A stretch of DNA of 64,000 nt from Helianthus annuus. Lineage: Eukaryota; Streptophyta; Magnoliopsida; Asterales; Asteraceae. This document shows, in pieces, positions 1-13,813 of this stretch. Location: assembly GCF_002127325.2 (NCBI RefSeq), contig NC_035448.2:63909751-63973750 (forward strand). The letters run 5' to 3'. The notes under the pieces are model-generated. The model did no database searches. It was not told where the DNA came from and worked only from the letters and a program-made list of their open reading frames with translations. A program made the position numbers and the translations under genes. Numbering within the stretch: the first letter of the stretch is position 1; each line of letters starts with the position of its first letter.

Positions 1-706
1 AAATCACACAAGGATAATGCAACCAAACTCTAAGTAAATGGGGAATGATGCTTGGTTTACTGAAAAGGTAAAGGATCACTTCAGAATGAAATATGCAAAG
101 ACACAATGATTTATACGAGGAAAAAGCCCTTGATCAATGTATGATCTCCGGCATAAAAAAACCTCGGGTGATGGCAACTACCGATCACCAACTTCAATAT
201 ATCAAAATATGGTTACAACTTCGGATGATAATGAGCTGAGTACAAGGATCACTATCGTAATGTGTGTCTAAGCGTGTGAGAATTGTGTTGTGTGTTCTTC
301 CGAATGGGGAAGAGTGTTATATATACAAGTGTAGGTGACCTATTTTAGGTAAAAAGACTAATAATCAGCTCATTACCCCTTTAGAAATAAAAGTAAATCT
401 AGCCTAAATTGTCGCCCTTGAATCATGCCAAGTTTCCATATCCTTTGCAACGTCCATCTCCGATTAAGCACATGCTATAATTGTAAAGACGCGTCCTTTG
501 ATCATGATGCTAAGAGCGGATCCTGCTAGATGTTCCTGCAAAATATCACTTGATTCAATGAAGGTAACTGTTAGCATGAGGACCCTATAATGGTCCATGA
601 TCCTGATCCTGAAGTCCTGCTGAGGATCACTATCTGCTAAAGAAACAAGGATCACTGGTTAGGATCACATGTAAGGATCATATATCATAAAAATCCAGCC
701 CTAACA
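1..706 (-). repeat. 3' LTR of element A (truncated by window edge)
   Basis: It matches 9565-10270 with four substitutions. On the element's sense strand it begins TGTTAGGGCTGG, and the terminal TTGACCAAAACA lies just outside the window. A TATA-like ATATATAA lies near 318-326. The block at about 107-200 (TTTATACGAGGAAAAAGCC through ACCTCGGGTGATGG) is conserved in the LTRs of all five Tat elements here. Confidence 0.93.
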
Positions 707-720
707 ATTGCCCCCAAAAT
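707..720 (-). other. Polypurine tract of element A
   Basis: Reads ATTTTGGGGGCAAT on the sense strand, directly before the TG of the 3' LTR. Elements B and D have the same or a near-identical tract at the same place. It is the expected primer for plus-strand DNA synthesis. Confidence 0.8.
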
Positions 721-861
721 ATAAGGAGTTTATTGTAAATTAACGAGTTATATTTTGCTTTGATCCTATCTGTAATGGGCGACCCGGATAACTAGCCGTT
801 ATAACCGGACTAGCCGTTGCAACCTTTACGTCATTGAGGTGACATCCCTGCAAATCATGAT

Positions 862-869
862 TATAAATA
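862..869 (+). promoter_or_regulatory. TATA box of the antisense gene in A
   Basis: TATAAATA lies 146 bases before the ATG of the antisense gene, just inside the 3' LTR. B has TATATATA and D has TATAAA at the matching place, each about 140-150 bases before its ATG. This supports a dedicated promoter rather than LTR-driven expression. Inferred from position and conservation. Confidence 0.6.
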
Positions 870-1007
870 GGAGATAGGGTTAGGATCAATCTGCATTTAA
901 ATTCAAGATATTCTCCCTTTATAATCTCTACCGAAGATCGATCAGGTATTCTCTTCTCTTTCTTCCTTCTTTTGCTCTGTTTTTCTGCTCCCTGTTTTTA
1001 TTCTGCG

Positions 1008-2224
1008 ATGAGTACGTTGCTCCGAAATTCCCCTCACAAGGATCACAAGAAGAACAGTCCCCTGAAAAGCCAAGGGATCGTCAAAGACTCTCCTACTGAG
1101 AGGTGCTGCTTCACTGATGCTCATGTTGATAGGATCCGTCACTGTTTTCCGGCGGATGCTATCTTCAAGTCATTCACTTCCACCGCTTTAAGCGATTCTG
1201 TTTCCGACACCTGGGTGGCCTTTCCTGCAACTCCGTTTACCATAGGATATTCATATCCTTTTCCAGCCTTCACCCAATCCTTCTTTTCCCTGACCGGCAT
1301 GTCCTATATCCAAGCCATGCCGATGATCTGGAGGGTTCTGTATACCCTTGAGAGGATCATTGAGCAGGAGGGGATTGACTTAGGGATGTCGGAGCTGGCT
1401 GAGCTATATGATCTTACCACGTTTGGTTCCTGTCGATACTTGCTGAAACGGAAAGCCGGGGAGGATCACCCTGTTTTTAAGGTTACCAAAAATGACACAA
1501 ACTGGAAGTGACGTTTCTTTTTTGTTAGGAGGGATACCATCCCTAACGGGAAGGATCTGCCCAAGGAGTGGGCCACTCATGGTAGGATAGAGGATCCTGG
1601 AAGGATCACTATCATACTTGTCTCTTATGATGAGGGTCACTAATGTCTTTCTTTGTTTTCTGTTTATTGTGCAGCTATCTCCATTGCTCATCTCAAGTTA
1701 ACCCCTGCTGCAAGAGAGAGGGTTCTAGCTTTCAAGAAGCTTGATCCTGAAATCAGGAGTTTTCAAATTGCCATTCAAGATTCACAGGAAGTATCCTCCG
1801 CATCGAAATAGAGACTTATGTTAACCACGTTGAAGATCAAGACCGCCAAATTGCCGACCTTCAACAGATGGGTGTGCTGAAGGATCTCAAGATAGCTGAT
1901 CTTGAGAAGGAGCTCCGGGCTACCAAGGATGAAGCTGTCAAAGCACTGATCAAGTTTGACTATGAGAAGCATGATATCACCCAGGATGCTAAGGTCTCTG
2001 CTGCGATAACCATGTATAAGATCCAGCTGCAGATGGCTGCGGAGGCTCAGGATCCTTCCTTTGACAAAGGCACATTGGACGTGGAAGTTTGGAAGGCAAG
2101 GCTGGCAGAGTTGGAGGATGATGATGATGCTGAGGATATCCCAATGCTGGAGGGTGGTGATGTTGGCAAGGATCAGGGTGGAGAAGCTAGTGGAGCCGGT
2201 GGTGATGGAGCAGCGAAGGTTTGA
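1008..2224 (+). pseudogene. Antisense extra gene of A, Transposase_28-like, broken
   Basis: Runs opposite to pol, between pol and the 3' LTR, as known for antisense ORFs of Tat elements. Exon 1 (1008-1581) encodes a basic N-terminus and a domain resembling Pfam Transposase_28 (putative gypsy-type transposon): FPxFTQSFFSLTG, then a W-R-V-L helix, then NDTNWK. A premature TGA at 1509-1511 cuts the product just before the RFFFVRRD motif retained in B. The inferred intron is 1582-1674 (GTAGGA...TTGTGCAG). Exon 2 starts at 1675 and runs into TAG near 1809. The exon 3 equivalent of B and D is missing. From about 1810 a coiled-coil and acidic tail follow (LEKELRATKDEA, ELEDDDDAEDI), ending at 2224. 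Molecular role unknown. Confidence 0.75.
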
Positions 2225-2495
2225 GCTGCAGGATTGGGCAATGATGGATATTTCGAGACTAGGCTGGAGCCCAATTTTTTAGGTTTGGTAGTGGTTTTCA
2301 TGGTTGTTGATGTTTGAAACAATTGATGGTCTGTACTTAAACAATAGTTTTTAGGGTTAAGGATCCTGGATCCTTTGGACAATAGGTAGGATCGCAAATG
2401 GTGGAGGGATCCTCTGTTTGGGGGATGAAGCCATTGTGATCCTGCCGCCTTTAATTTCCTGCACCTGCTAAGACCGCATAGACAATGGACACCCT

Positions 2496-2549
2496 TTGCC
2501 AACCCATGTGGACGGGCCACATTTTGCTGGTAGAAATGTGGGTTGGCAA
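2496..2549 (+). other. Conserved hairpin downstream of the antisense gene (A)
   Basis: TTGCCAACCCA pairs with TGGGTTGGCAA (11 bp), and inside it TGTGG pairs with CCACA. The same structure follows the antisense gene in D (57438-57491) and, with one stem mismatch, in B (11595-11647). It lies in the presumed 3' UTR. Function unknown. Confidence 0.65.
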
Positions 2550-3003
2550 TTTTGACAACTTTTTGAAAGGATTTAAGATCCTGTTGTTAATAATATAACT
2601 TTAATCTTTCTGGCTTATCTCGTGTTGTTATCCTTTATTTGTCTTCTTATTTTCCAGTTTGTTTTAGAAACATATTTGTTAGAGTAACAAGAGTTGAGCA
2701 AACCATGTTTAATAAATTTAGGGTATGATCCTAGATCAAATATCCTGACACTGAAAATTTTTGAAGCAATCAATTTCAAGGATCATAGGTTTAGTTGTCA
2801 AAGTGTAAGGGTTGTTTAGTATAATCAAAATAGTCAAGGATCATACCTGAGGATCCAAGTTAGGATCCTAACCTTTAATCAAGATACCCAAAAGCGAAAT
2901 TTTAACGGATAATAAGGATTAAGGATCCTTATTTGTTTAACTTCGAGAACCTGAAAATGGAACATAACTTGGGAATAAGCCAATGTAAAAGATAAATTAA
3001 TAA

Positions 3004-3118
3004 CTGGGGACATGCCCAAAGGATAACTGGGGATGATCCCAAAGGATCACTGGGGACAAGCCCAAAGGATAGCTGGGGATAGGCCCAAAGGATAACTGGG
3101 GACAAGCCCAAAGGATCG
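3004..3118. repeat. 23-bp tandem repeat, 5 units (element A)
   Basis: Five units of the form CTGGGGACAAGCCCAAAGGATAA. Each carries TGGG...CCCA, a small inverted repeat. Two further degenerate units lie at about 3354-3397. Arrays of the same core flank the same spacer in B and D, so it belongs to the element, between the convergent 3' ends of pol and the antisense gene. Confidence 0.85.
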
Positions 3119-3165
3119 TATGTAAACTGGAGTATGGCCCTTACTGGCGACTATCCAAACTTAGT

Positions 3166-3207
3166 GACATGAAAATGTCAAAACCTTAGCTAACGTGAAA
3201 ACGTTAG
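3166..3207 (+). other. Two adjacent GAAA-loop hairpins (element A)
   Basis: GACAT-GAAA-ATGTC (3166-3179) and CTAACGT-GAAA-ACGTTAG (3190-3207) are perfect stems with GAAA loops when read in the antisense-gene direction. D keeps both with stem mismatches. B keeps both, the first with a GATA loop. Function unknown. Confidence 0.5.
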
Positions 3208-3625
3208 AAACCTTAGGAACGGATGTATGGTACGTCTACCATTATACGTAGGATCCTGGGTATAGCCAGTACGATGAGGTTGTCAGCCCCGGAAGTGGGT
3301 ACTGGTCCCAAAGACGTGAACTATATCAGGATCATCGTGCGCTGCTGGCGGAAACTGGGGATAATCCCAAGGATAACTGGGGTTGAACCCAAGGATCTGC
3401 GTTGCTTTTGAAGATCTTTGACGATATGCTGTAGATACCTGAACTATCATAACTCAAATGGTTCGTGAGAAGAGGATGAAGGATACAGGATCCTTATCCT
3501 TTGGTAAAAAGTAAGGAAATGTAATGGTTTTAAGATAAGGACATTACCAGAGTAAGGATCACTGACATCACCGGGATCCTTCAAGGATACTTCAATGTAA
3601 GGATCACATCCTTGAAGGATCATGT

Positions 3626-6892
<3,267 letters not shown>

Positions 6893-9475
6893 CTATTGCT
6901 CCCTTGGCTTCGAGGTTGGCTTCATGGATGAGGTATAACAATCCTTAGCCTCCTGCTGATCACTGTCGATCTTGATTATCCCCCATGGGCTAGGGAGTTT
7001 CACACATTGATGATAGGTGGATGGGACTGCTTTCATATCATGTATCCAGGGCCTGCCAAGGATAACGTTGCAACAAGATAAACAGTCAATAACACAAAAT
7101 TTTTGATAATTATGTAATCCTTCCATGTAGATTGGGAGTTTGATGTCCCCCAGAGTTTTCTTCGTTTCTCCACTGAATCCTACAAGCACGGAGGATCTTG
7201 GTGTGATGTCTGATTCTGGGATACCCATTTTCTTCAAAACATCAAGCTGGATAATGTTCACTGAGCTTCCTCCGTCGATAAGGATCCTGCAGACAAAATG
7301 GTTAGAGATAAAGAGGGTAATAACTAAACTATCATGATGAGGATCCTGGATGTTAATGCGATCATTCTCATCAAACGTTATCGTCTTTCCTTCCGAGACA
7401 CTCGATGTTCGAATAGGTCTCTCTCCATTATCCATTTTTGCTTCCTTTGCATGCCTTTTGGCCGCCGAGAAGGATGTACCACAGATGTCTGATCCTCCGG
7501 AAATAAAGTTGATCACTTGTGCATTCGCCGGAGGGGCTGGAGCCTTTTCAGGGATCCTTTCAGGATCCTGAGTCCTTTGCTTTTTTCTTCCCAATAATTC
7601 TTTTAGATGCCCCTTGCTTAACAGATATCCAATTTCTTTTCTTAAAGCTATGCATTCTTCAGTTAGATGTCCGAAATCCTCATGGTATGCACACCATTTC
7701 GACTTGTCTTTAGTCCCGGATGGTTTATCATTCTTCCTGGGCCACCTAGCTTTTTCTCCTAGATTCTGCATTGCAAGGATTAGTTCATGATTATCAACGG
7801 AAAAACAATATTCTGAGATTGGAGGATAATCTTCATCATCCTCTTCTTGGTCAACAGCATGCACATTCTGGTTGTCATTTCTGTGGTAGGATTTGAATTT
7901 ATTGTTCTTGAAGGAGGATCCTTGCTTCTCCTATTTTGAGGATCCTACTTGTCTCTCCTGGATCCTCTTGTCATCCTCTAGCCGGATGAACCTGAGTGCC
8001 CGAGTTCTTACTTCATCTAGATTCCTGCATGGTGTCATAACAAGATCATCATAGAATGATGAATCCTTAAGCAGTCCCATTTTGAAGGCTTCAACAGCCG
8101 TAGCCATATCCAAGTTGGGAATGTCCAAGGATTCTTTACTAAATTTAGTTATATAATCCCTTAATGATTCATTATGACTTTGAGTTACCCTATATAAATC
8201 ACTAGTTAATCTTTCAAATTTTCTACTACATGAGAATTGGTTATTGAATAAGTTAACTAAATTAGCAAATGAAGTAATAGAGTAAGGGGGAAGACTTAGC
8301 AGCCATTTAAGAGCTGATCCAGTAAGAGTGGATCCAAATCCTTTACATAGGCATGCTTCTTTTAACTTTTCCGGGATTGGGTTGATCTCCATCCTCTCCC
8401 TGTATTGTGCTATATGCTCCTCAGGATCCGTTGTACCATCATACAGCTTCATAGTGGGGATATGGAACCTTTTGGGTACCTCTGCATCACAAATCGGTGG
8501 TGCAAAACGAGACACCTTATGGCTTCCATCTGCAATCTCCGGGATAGGCTTGACCACCCCTGGAACACTTGAGATCATATCTTTTAGCTTCTGCAACTCC
8601 CTGGCCATAGCATGATTGACACCTGTATCCTGCATGAATCCATGGTTAGTGGTAAGATAATTATTTAAAGTGTTACCTCCCATTGAGTTCAAGTTAGGAA
8701 CAGCGGGTGTGAATCCATATTGCTGGGATTCTGGGATAACGGAGGGACCAGTGGAAGCAATGGTCTGCATTGGAATGAAGTCCCCTTGATGGACATCTAG
8801 ACTTCCTGTTTGCAAACTTTTTAGGGATCCTGGCATCTGGAAGGATCCTGGTATCTGGGATGATCCTGGAACGAAGGAGGATCCTTGACCCTGGGACGAT
8901 CCTGGAACAAAGGAGGATCCTTGACCCTGGGACGATCCTGGAACAAAGTAGGATCCTTGAAACTGCTGTGCTCCCGGATAGGCTCCTGAATTCATGAAGG
9001 ATCCCATATGCTGGGGATAGGATCCTGCCAGCTGAAAGTGTGAACCTGATGCCTGAGTCATTGCTGCCGATCCGAGGTGCAATCCTCTTGATTCTCCCAT
9101 AAGTTGCATGTTTGGGACTCCCGATGGCTGAGAAGTGATCATTGGAGTATCAAAGCTCAAGGATTTGGGCATCAGTGGGGAATGATCCTCTGCCGCTTTC
9201 TTTTGTCTTTTGAGATCTCCAATTTCCCTGAGGATCCTTTCATTAGTTTCATCCTGCCGCTGCATACGATCCTTCATCTGCAAAATCAAAGTAAATACGT
9301 CACTAGTACTGGGAGTTTAAGAATTCATAGCAGAAGAAGATGGAGGTTTAGAGTTAGTAGGAGTTGGTCTCTTCTCAGCATTCTTCTGGGATCCTGCCGG
9401 TGGTGGAGGCAGAGTGTTCTGGGATGAGGTGACTGCAGACATCGCCGTGGACGTATTCTTCAATGATGAAGCCAT
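6893..9475 (-). pseudogene. Element A gag-protease, two premature stops
   Basis: One frame from ATG 9475 to the UAG at 6893-6895, interrupted by TAA at 9317-9319 and TAG at 7931-7933 (E has TCT and CAG there). The N-terminus is low complexity, with a 12-residue FVPGSSQGQGSS repeat in three copies. The capsid-like part follows (MKLYDGTTDPEEHIAQY, SLRDYITKF). The knuckle WCAYHEDFGHLTEEC is a CHHC form typical of Tat gag. The protease at the C-terminal end has catalytic LIDGGSS and later ILGRPW. It would build the virus-like particle and mature gag-pol. Without suppression of the extra stops this copy would make only short gag pieces. Confidence 0.9.
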
Positions 9476-9531
9476 GTAATTCTTTGAAATGATTTCGAAC
9501 AAAAGGTTTTCTTATGAATGAAGCACCAATT

Positions 9532-9549
9532 GCCCCACGGTGGGCGCCA
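9532..9549 (-). other. Primer binding site of element A
   Basis: Sense strand TGGCGCCCACCGTGGGGC starts three bases after the 5' LTR. TGGCGCC would pair with a tRNA ending GGCGCCA. The particular tRNA was not determined. E carries the identical site. Confidence 0.75.
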
Positions 9550-9552
9550 AAC

Positions 9553-10270
9553 TGTTTTGGTCAAAAATCACACAAGGATAATGCAACCAAACTCTAAGTA
9601 AATGGGGATTGATGCTTGGTTTACTGAAAAGGTAAAGGATCACTTCAGAATGAAATATGCAAAGACACAATGATTTATACGAGGAAAAAGCCCTTGATCA
9701 ATGTATGATCTCCGGCATAAAAAAACCTCGGGTGATGGCAACTACCGATCACCAACTTCAATATATCAAAATATGGTTACAACTTCGGATGATAATGAGC
9801 TGAGTACAAGGATCACTATCGTAATGTGTGTCTAAGCGTGTGAGAATTGTGTTGTGTGTTCTTCCGAATGGGGAAGAGTGTTATATATACAAGTGTAGGT
9901 GACCTATTTTTGGTAAAAAGACTAATAATCAGCTCATTACCCCTTTAGAAATAAAAGTAAATCTAGCCTAAATTGTCGCCCTTGAATCATGCCAAGTTTC
10001 CATATCCTTTGCAACGTCCATCTCCGATTAAGCACATGCTATAATTGTAAAGACGCGTCCTTTGATCATGATGCTAAGAGCGGATCATGCTAGATGTTCC
10101 TGCAAAATATCACTTGATTCAATGAAGGTAACTGTTAGCATGAGGATCCTATAATGGTCCATGATCCTGATCCTGAAGTCCTGCTGAGGATCACTATCTG
10201 CTAAAGAAACAAGGATCACTGGTTAGGATCACATGTAAGGATCATATATCATAAAAATCCAGCCCTAACA
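9553..10270 (-). repeat. 5' LTR of element A
   Basis: 718 bp with TG...CA ends. A TATA-like box lies at 9881-9890 on the minus strand. It abuts GATAC of element B's integrase gene at 10271. Confidence 0.95.
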
Positions 10271-10570
10271 GATACTATAGAAGAACTCAGGGATTTGGCA
10301 AGGATAAGGATGGCTAGTTATCAACAAAGGATGGCTGGAGCCTACAATAAGAATGTCAGGATCAGGAAGTTCCAAGTTGGTGATATGGTATTGAGGAAAG
10401 AATTTCAGAATACCACGAATCCTGCTGATGGCAAGTTAGCACCAAAGTGGGAAGGCCCCTATCTTATTGAAGCTGAGGCAGGAAAGGGGGTATATCGATT
10501 GTTAACCATGGAAGGAGATTTACTACCAAGAGCTTGGAATGTTGTCCACTTAAAAAGATACTTCATGTAA
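10271..10570 (+). pseudogene. Integrase C-terminus of element B, truncated by insertion
   Basis: 100 codons in frame from GAT-ACT-ATA to TAA. The product contains the RIRMASYQQRMAGAYNKN helix and a basic beta-rich tail (VGDMVLRK, KWEGPYLIEA) ending HLKRYFM, homologous to the end of pol in A. The upstream codons are replaced by element A's LTR exactly before GATACTATAG. No promoter or start is visible, so it is not expected to be expressed alone. Confidence 0.9.
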
Positions 10571-10694
10571 TAAGGATCCAGGATCCTCAACTGTGTCAGT
10601 ATCCAATGTCCATGAAGGATTCTTAGAGGATAGATGATCCTTATTATGAAGGTTCATGTATCCTTAACGAAGGATTGAGTATCCACAAAAGTCT

Positions 10695-10780
10695 CCAGTT
10701 ATTTGGGCTTGACCCCAGTTATTTGGGCTTGACCCTAGTTATTTGGGCTAGTCCCCAGTTTTTTGGGCCTGTCCCCAGTA
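10695..10780. repeat. 20-bp tandem repeat, 4 units (element B)
   Basis: Units like CCAGTTATTTGGGCTTGACC are the reverse-strand form of the GGGGACAAGCCC core seen in A and D. This is the pol-side array. Confidence 0.8.
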
Positions 10781-11017
10781 TCACTAGTAGCGCACGATGA
10801 TCCTGGTACAGTTCATGGCAATGGACCAGTACCCGCTTTAGGGGCTGACGATTTCAGTGTACTGGATGTATCCGGGATCCTACGTATAATAGTAGATATA
10901 CCATACATCCGTTCCTAAGGTTTCTAACGTTTTCACGTTAGCTAAGGTTTTGACATTATCATGTCACTAAGTTTGGATAGTCGCCAATGAGGGCCATACT
11001 CCAGTTTACACAAGATC

Positions 11018-11116
11018 CTTTGGGCTTGTCCCCAGTTTTTTGGGCTTGCCCCCAGTTTTTTGGGTTTGTCCCCAGTTTTTTGGGCTTGTCCCCAGAATTG
11101 TTGGGCTTGTCCCTAG
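11018..11116. repeat. Second short-repeat array of element B, about 5 units
   Basis: Units of about 20 bp like TTTGGGCTTGTCCCCAGTTT. It lies across a roughly 235-bp conserved spacer from the first array, on the antisense-gene side. From 11117 to 11594 I see only AT-rich, GATC-rich spacer. Confidence 0.8.
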
Positions 11117-11594
11117 TTGCTAACCCTTCTCTTATATTGCATTAGTCCCAAGTTATATTCCATTTCAGGTTTTTGAAGTTAAACAGCTAAGGATCCTAGA
11201 TCCTTACCTTCTACTAAGGTTTGTCTCTTGGTTATCCTGTTTATAAATATTAAAGGTTTAGGATTCTAACTTGGATTCTCAGGTATGATCCTTTATCATT
11301 TTGATTTTATTCTTTATTTATCTAAGTGACCCTTATTCTTTGACATTAGGACATATGATCCTTAAATTACATTACTTTTTTGAATTTATCGATTATAGGA
11401 TATTTGATCCTTGATCATATCCTAAACTTTTTGACATGATTCATTAAACCCTTATCCTTTACTTATGAATTCAAACAAAGTATGCAACAACAGTTGAAAA
11501 ATAAAGAATTCACAAAAATAACAACACAAGAAATAGCCAAAAGATTAAGGTTTTATTTATTCAACAAAAGTTAAACCCTTAAAGGTTGTCAAAA

Positions 11595-11647
11595 TTACCA
11601 ACCCAAGCTTCTACCAGCAAAACGTGGCCCGTCCACTTGGGTTGGCA
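11595..11647 (-). other. Conserved hairpin downstream of the antisense gene (B)
   Basis: Counterpart of the hairpin at 2496-2549. The outer stem has one mismatch (TTACC against GGCAA), and the inner CCACTT/ACGTGG pairing is weakened. Confidence 0.5.
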
Positions 11648-11852
11648 AAGGGTGTCCATATTAACAAGTCTTAGTGCAGGAAATAAAAGCGGCAGGATAA
11701 CAAGTGGCTTCATCCCCCAAACAGAGGATCCATCCACCACCCATTATCCTACCTATTGTCCAAGGATCCATGATCCATAACCCTAAAAACTATTGTTCAA
11801 AGTACAAACCAGCATTGTTTAAAACATCAACAACCAAAAAAACTTTCAAATC

Positions 11853-13516
11853 CTAAAAAAATGGGCTCCGGCCGCGTCTAGATAAATCCATCATCGCCCA
11901 TTTCTGCAGTTCACGCTTTGGCTGCATCACCACCAGCATCACCACCAGCTTGCTCCTTCCCGCTGCGACTTGCCTCAATCGCCAAACCTCGGTAGCCTCC
12001 TCCTCATCATCCAGCTCAGCCAGCTTCGCCCTCCAGCCCTCCTGGTCCCAAGTGGTCATGTCGAAGTCAGGATCCTCAGCCTCCTTGGCCATTTGCAGCT
12101 TGATCTTGTACATGGTGATGGCAGCAGAGATTTTAGCATCCTCCGGCACCTCATGCTTCTCATGATCAGCATTAATTTGGGCCATGACCACCTGCTTCTT
12201 CTCCAAATTCAGTTCTCTCTCAAGGGAAGAGATGGTTTTATCCTTTGCCAGGAAGAACTTTTGGAACTCCAGGTGCTTCTGCTCAGCCTCTTCGACATAC
12301 GCATCAAAAAGCATCTGGGTCTCGGCTAATTTCTGCAAAAAAGACAAGGTAAAGTTCAGGATCCGTTATCCTCAAATGGGTAGGATAACCAGTCAGGATT
12401 GAGGATCCTTACATCGGAGAAGTATTCTTCGAACTGGTGGCGGATGAGGGGCAAGCCTTCCAGATTGTCAGCCTCGGTGGCCTTCCTTTTCTTTCCTCCC
12501 TTGCCTTTGGAGGTGGTGGGCTAAGGCATTGGAACAATGGGGCTAGCAGCAGTTTTCTTCTTTCCAGAACGGGCTGTGACGGTGTCATGATCACTGACGC
12601 TGAAGCGGGTGGCTGACCTTGAAGACTTTCCAGCACTTACAAGCAACGAATAACAGATAAGTATCCTTTACATAAATTTATTCACTTACATATAAGTTTA
12701 AACACTTACTTGACATTGTGACTGAGCCGGAGGATACTTCTTGTGAATCCTTTGTACTTGCTTGGAATGATCTGATTGCAGGCTCAAGGTTCCAGAAGGC
12801 AGAGATCCTCTCTTTTGTTGCAGGTGATGGAATGATATGAGAAACAGAGATAGCTGCAATATAAAAAAAGAAAGAGATCAGTTATCCTCACAGGAACAGG
12901 GTTATCCTATGATCCTTCTATAAGGATCCTCTATCGTACCATGGGTGGCCCACTTTCTTGGGAGGTCCTTCCCATCCGGGATAGAATCCCTCCTAACGAA
13001 GAAAAAACGCTTCTTCCAGTTGGTGTCATTCTTGGTGGTCTTGAGGATTGGGTGTGCATCACCGGGTTTATGTTTGAATAAGAAGCGGTGTGAACCATGG
13101 CTCACAAGGTTATACAGTTCAGCCAGTTCCGACATCCCCAACTCTATACCTTCCTGCTCAATGATTCTCTCTAGGGTATATAAAACCCTCCACATCATTG
13201 GCATGGCCTGAATGTAACACATGCCGGTGAGGGAGAAGAAGGATTCAGTGAAGGCAGGGAAGGGATAGGAGAATCCTATCAGGAATGGAGTGGCCGAAAA
13301 AGCAACCCAAGTTTCAGAAACAAAATCGCTTTTGGCAGTACAGTCAAAAGGTTTCAAGACAGAATCTGCCGGAAAGCAGTGACGAATCCGGTCGATCTCC
13401 GGATCGGTGAAGAAGCAGCGTTCCTTTGGAGAATCCTTGATAATCCCTTGGCTCTTTAGGGGACTATCTTTTTGGTGATCCTTAGCCGGTGAGGATCTTA
13501 AAACCATCTTGGCCAT
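11853..13516 (-). pseudogene. Antisense extra gene of B, Transposase_28-like, four exons, broken
   Basis: Read against pol. Start ATG 13516 is chosen because MAKMVLRSSPAKDH aligns with the start in D. Inferred exon 1 is 13516-12940 (577 nt). A GT...TATATTGCAG intron of 86 bp follows. Exon 2 is 12853-12710 (144 nt) and ends at GTAAGTG. Exon 3, with an uncertain left edge, ends at 12413. An 80-bp intron ending CTTTTTTGCAG leads to the last exon from 12332. Exon 1 carries the Transposase_28-like domain with an intact RFFFVRRD motif. The last exon is coiled coil plus acidic tail. Exon 3 has an in-frame TAG, and the tail has a one-base deletion relative to D near 11985. Exon sizes match D exactly, which supports the splice model. 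Function unknown. Confidence 0.75.
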
Positions 13517-13653
13517 GGGTGATGATAAAGAAAGAAGGAACAGCAGAAGAAGATGAAGAGAGAAGGGTGAGAGAAGTACCTGGTTGATCTTCGAATGAGG
13601 ATTTAAAGGAAGTATCGCTCGATTTAAATGCACATTAATCCTTATCTCTAACC

Positions 13654-13661
13654 TATATATA
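13654..13661 (-). promoter_or_regulatory. TATA box of the antisense gene in B
   Basis: TATATATA on the minus strand, about 138 bases before the ATG. It occupies the same place as the TATA boxes in A and D. Confidence 0.55.
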
Positions 13662-13799
13662 ATGATGATTCTGCAGGATTGTCGCTTTAATGACGTATGA
13701 TCTGTAACGGCTAGTTAGATTCTAACGGCTATATATCCGTTAGTCAGTTGCAGATAAGATCAAAAAATATAACTCGCTAATTTACATTTTACTCCTCAT

Positions 13800-13813
13800 A
13801 TTTTGGGGGCAAT
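13800..13813 (+). other. Polypurine tract of element B
   Basis: ATTTTGGGGGCAAT immediately before the 3' LTR, identical to A. Confidence 0.8.

Noticed and set aside
3120..3330. Hammerhead ribozyme (retrozyme) in the GAAA hairpin region
   Set aside because: GAAA is present, but I found no CUGAUGA core in the required position in A, B or D.
10295..10570. Stand-alone small gene starting at the ATG at 10310 or nearby
   Set aside because: The frame is continuous with the integrase end and is cut by the LTR, so it is a fragment, not a gene.
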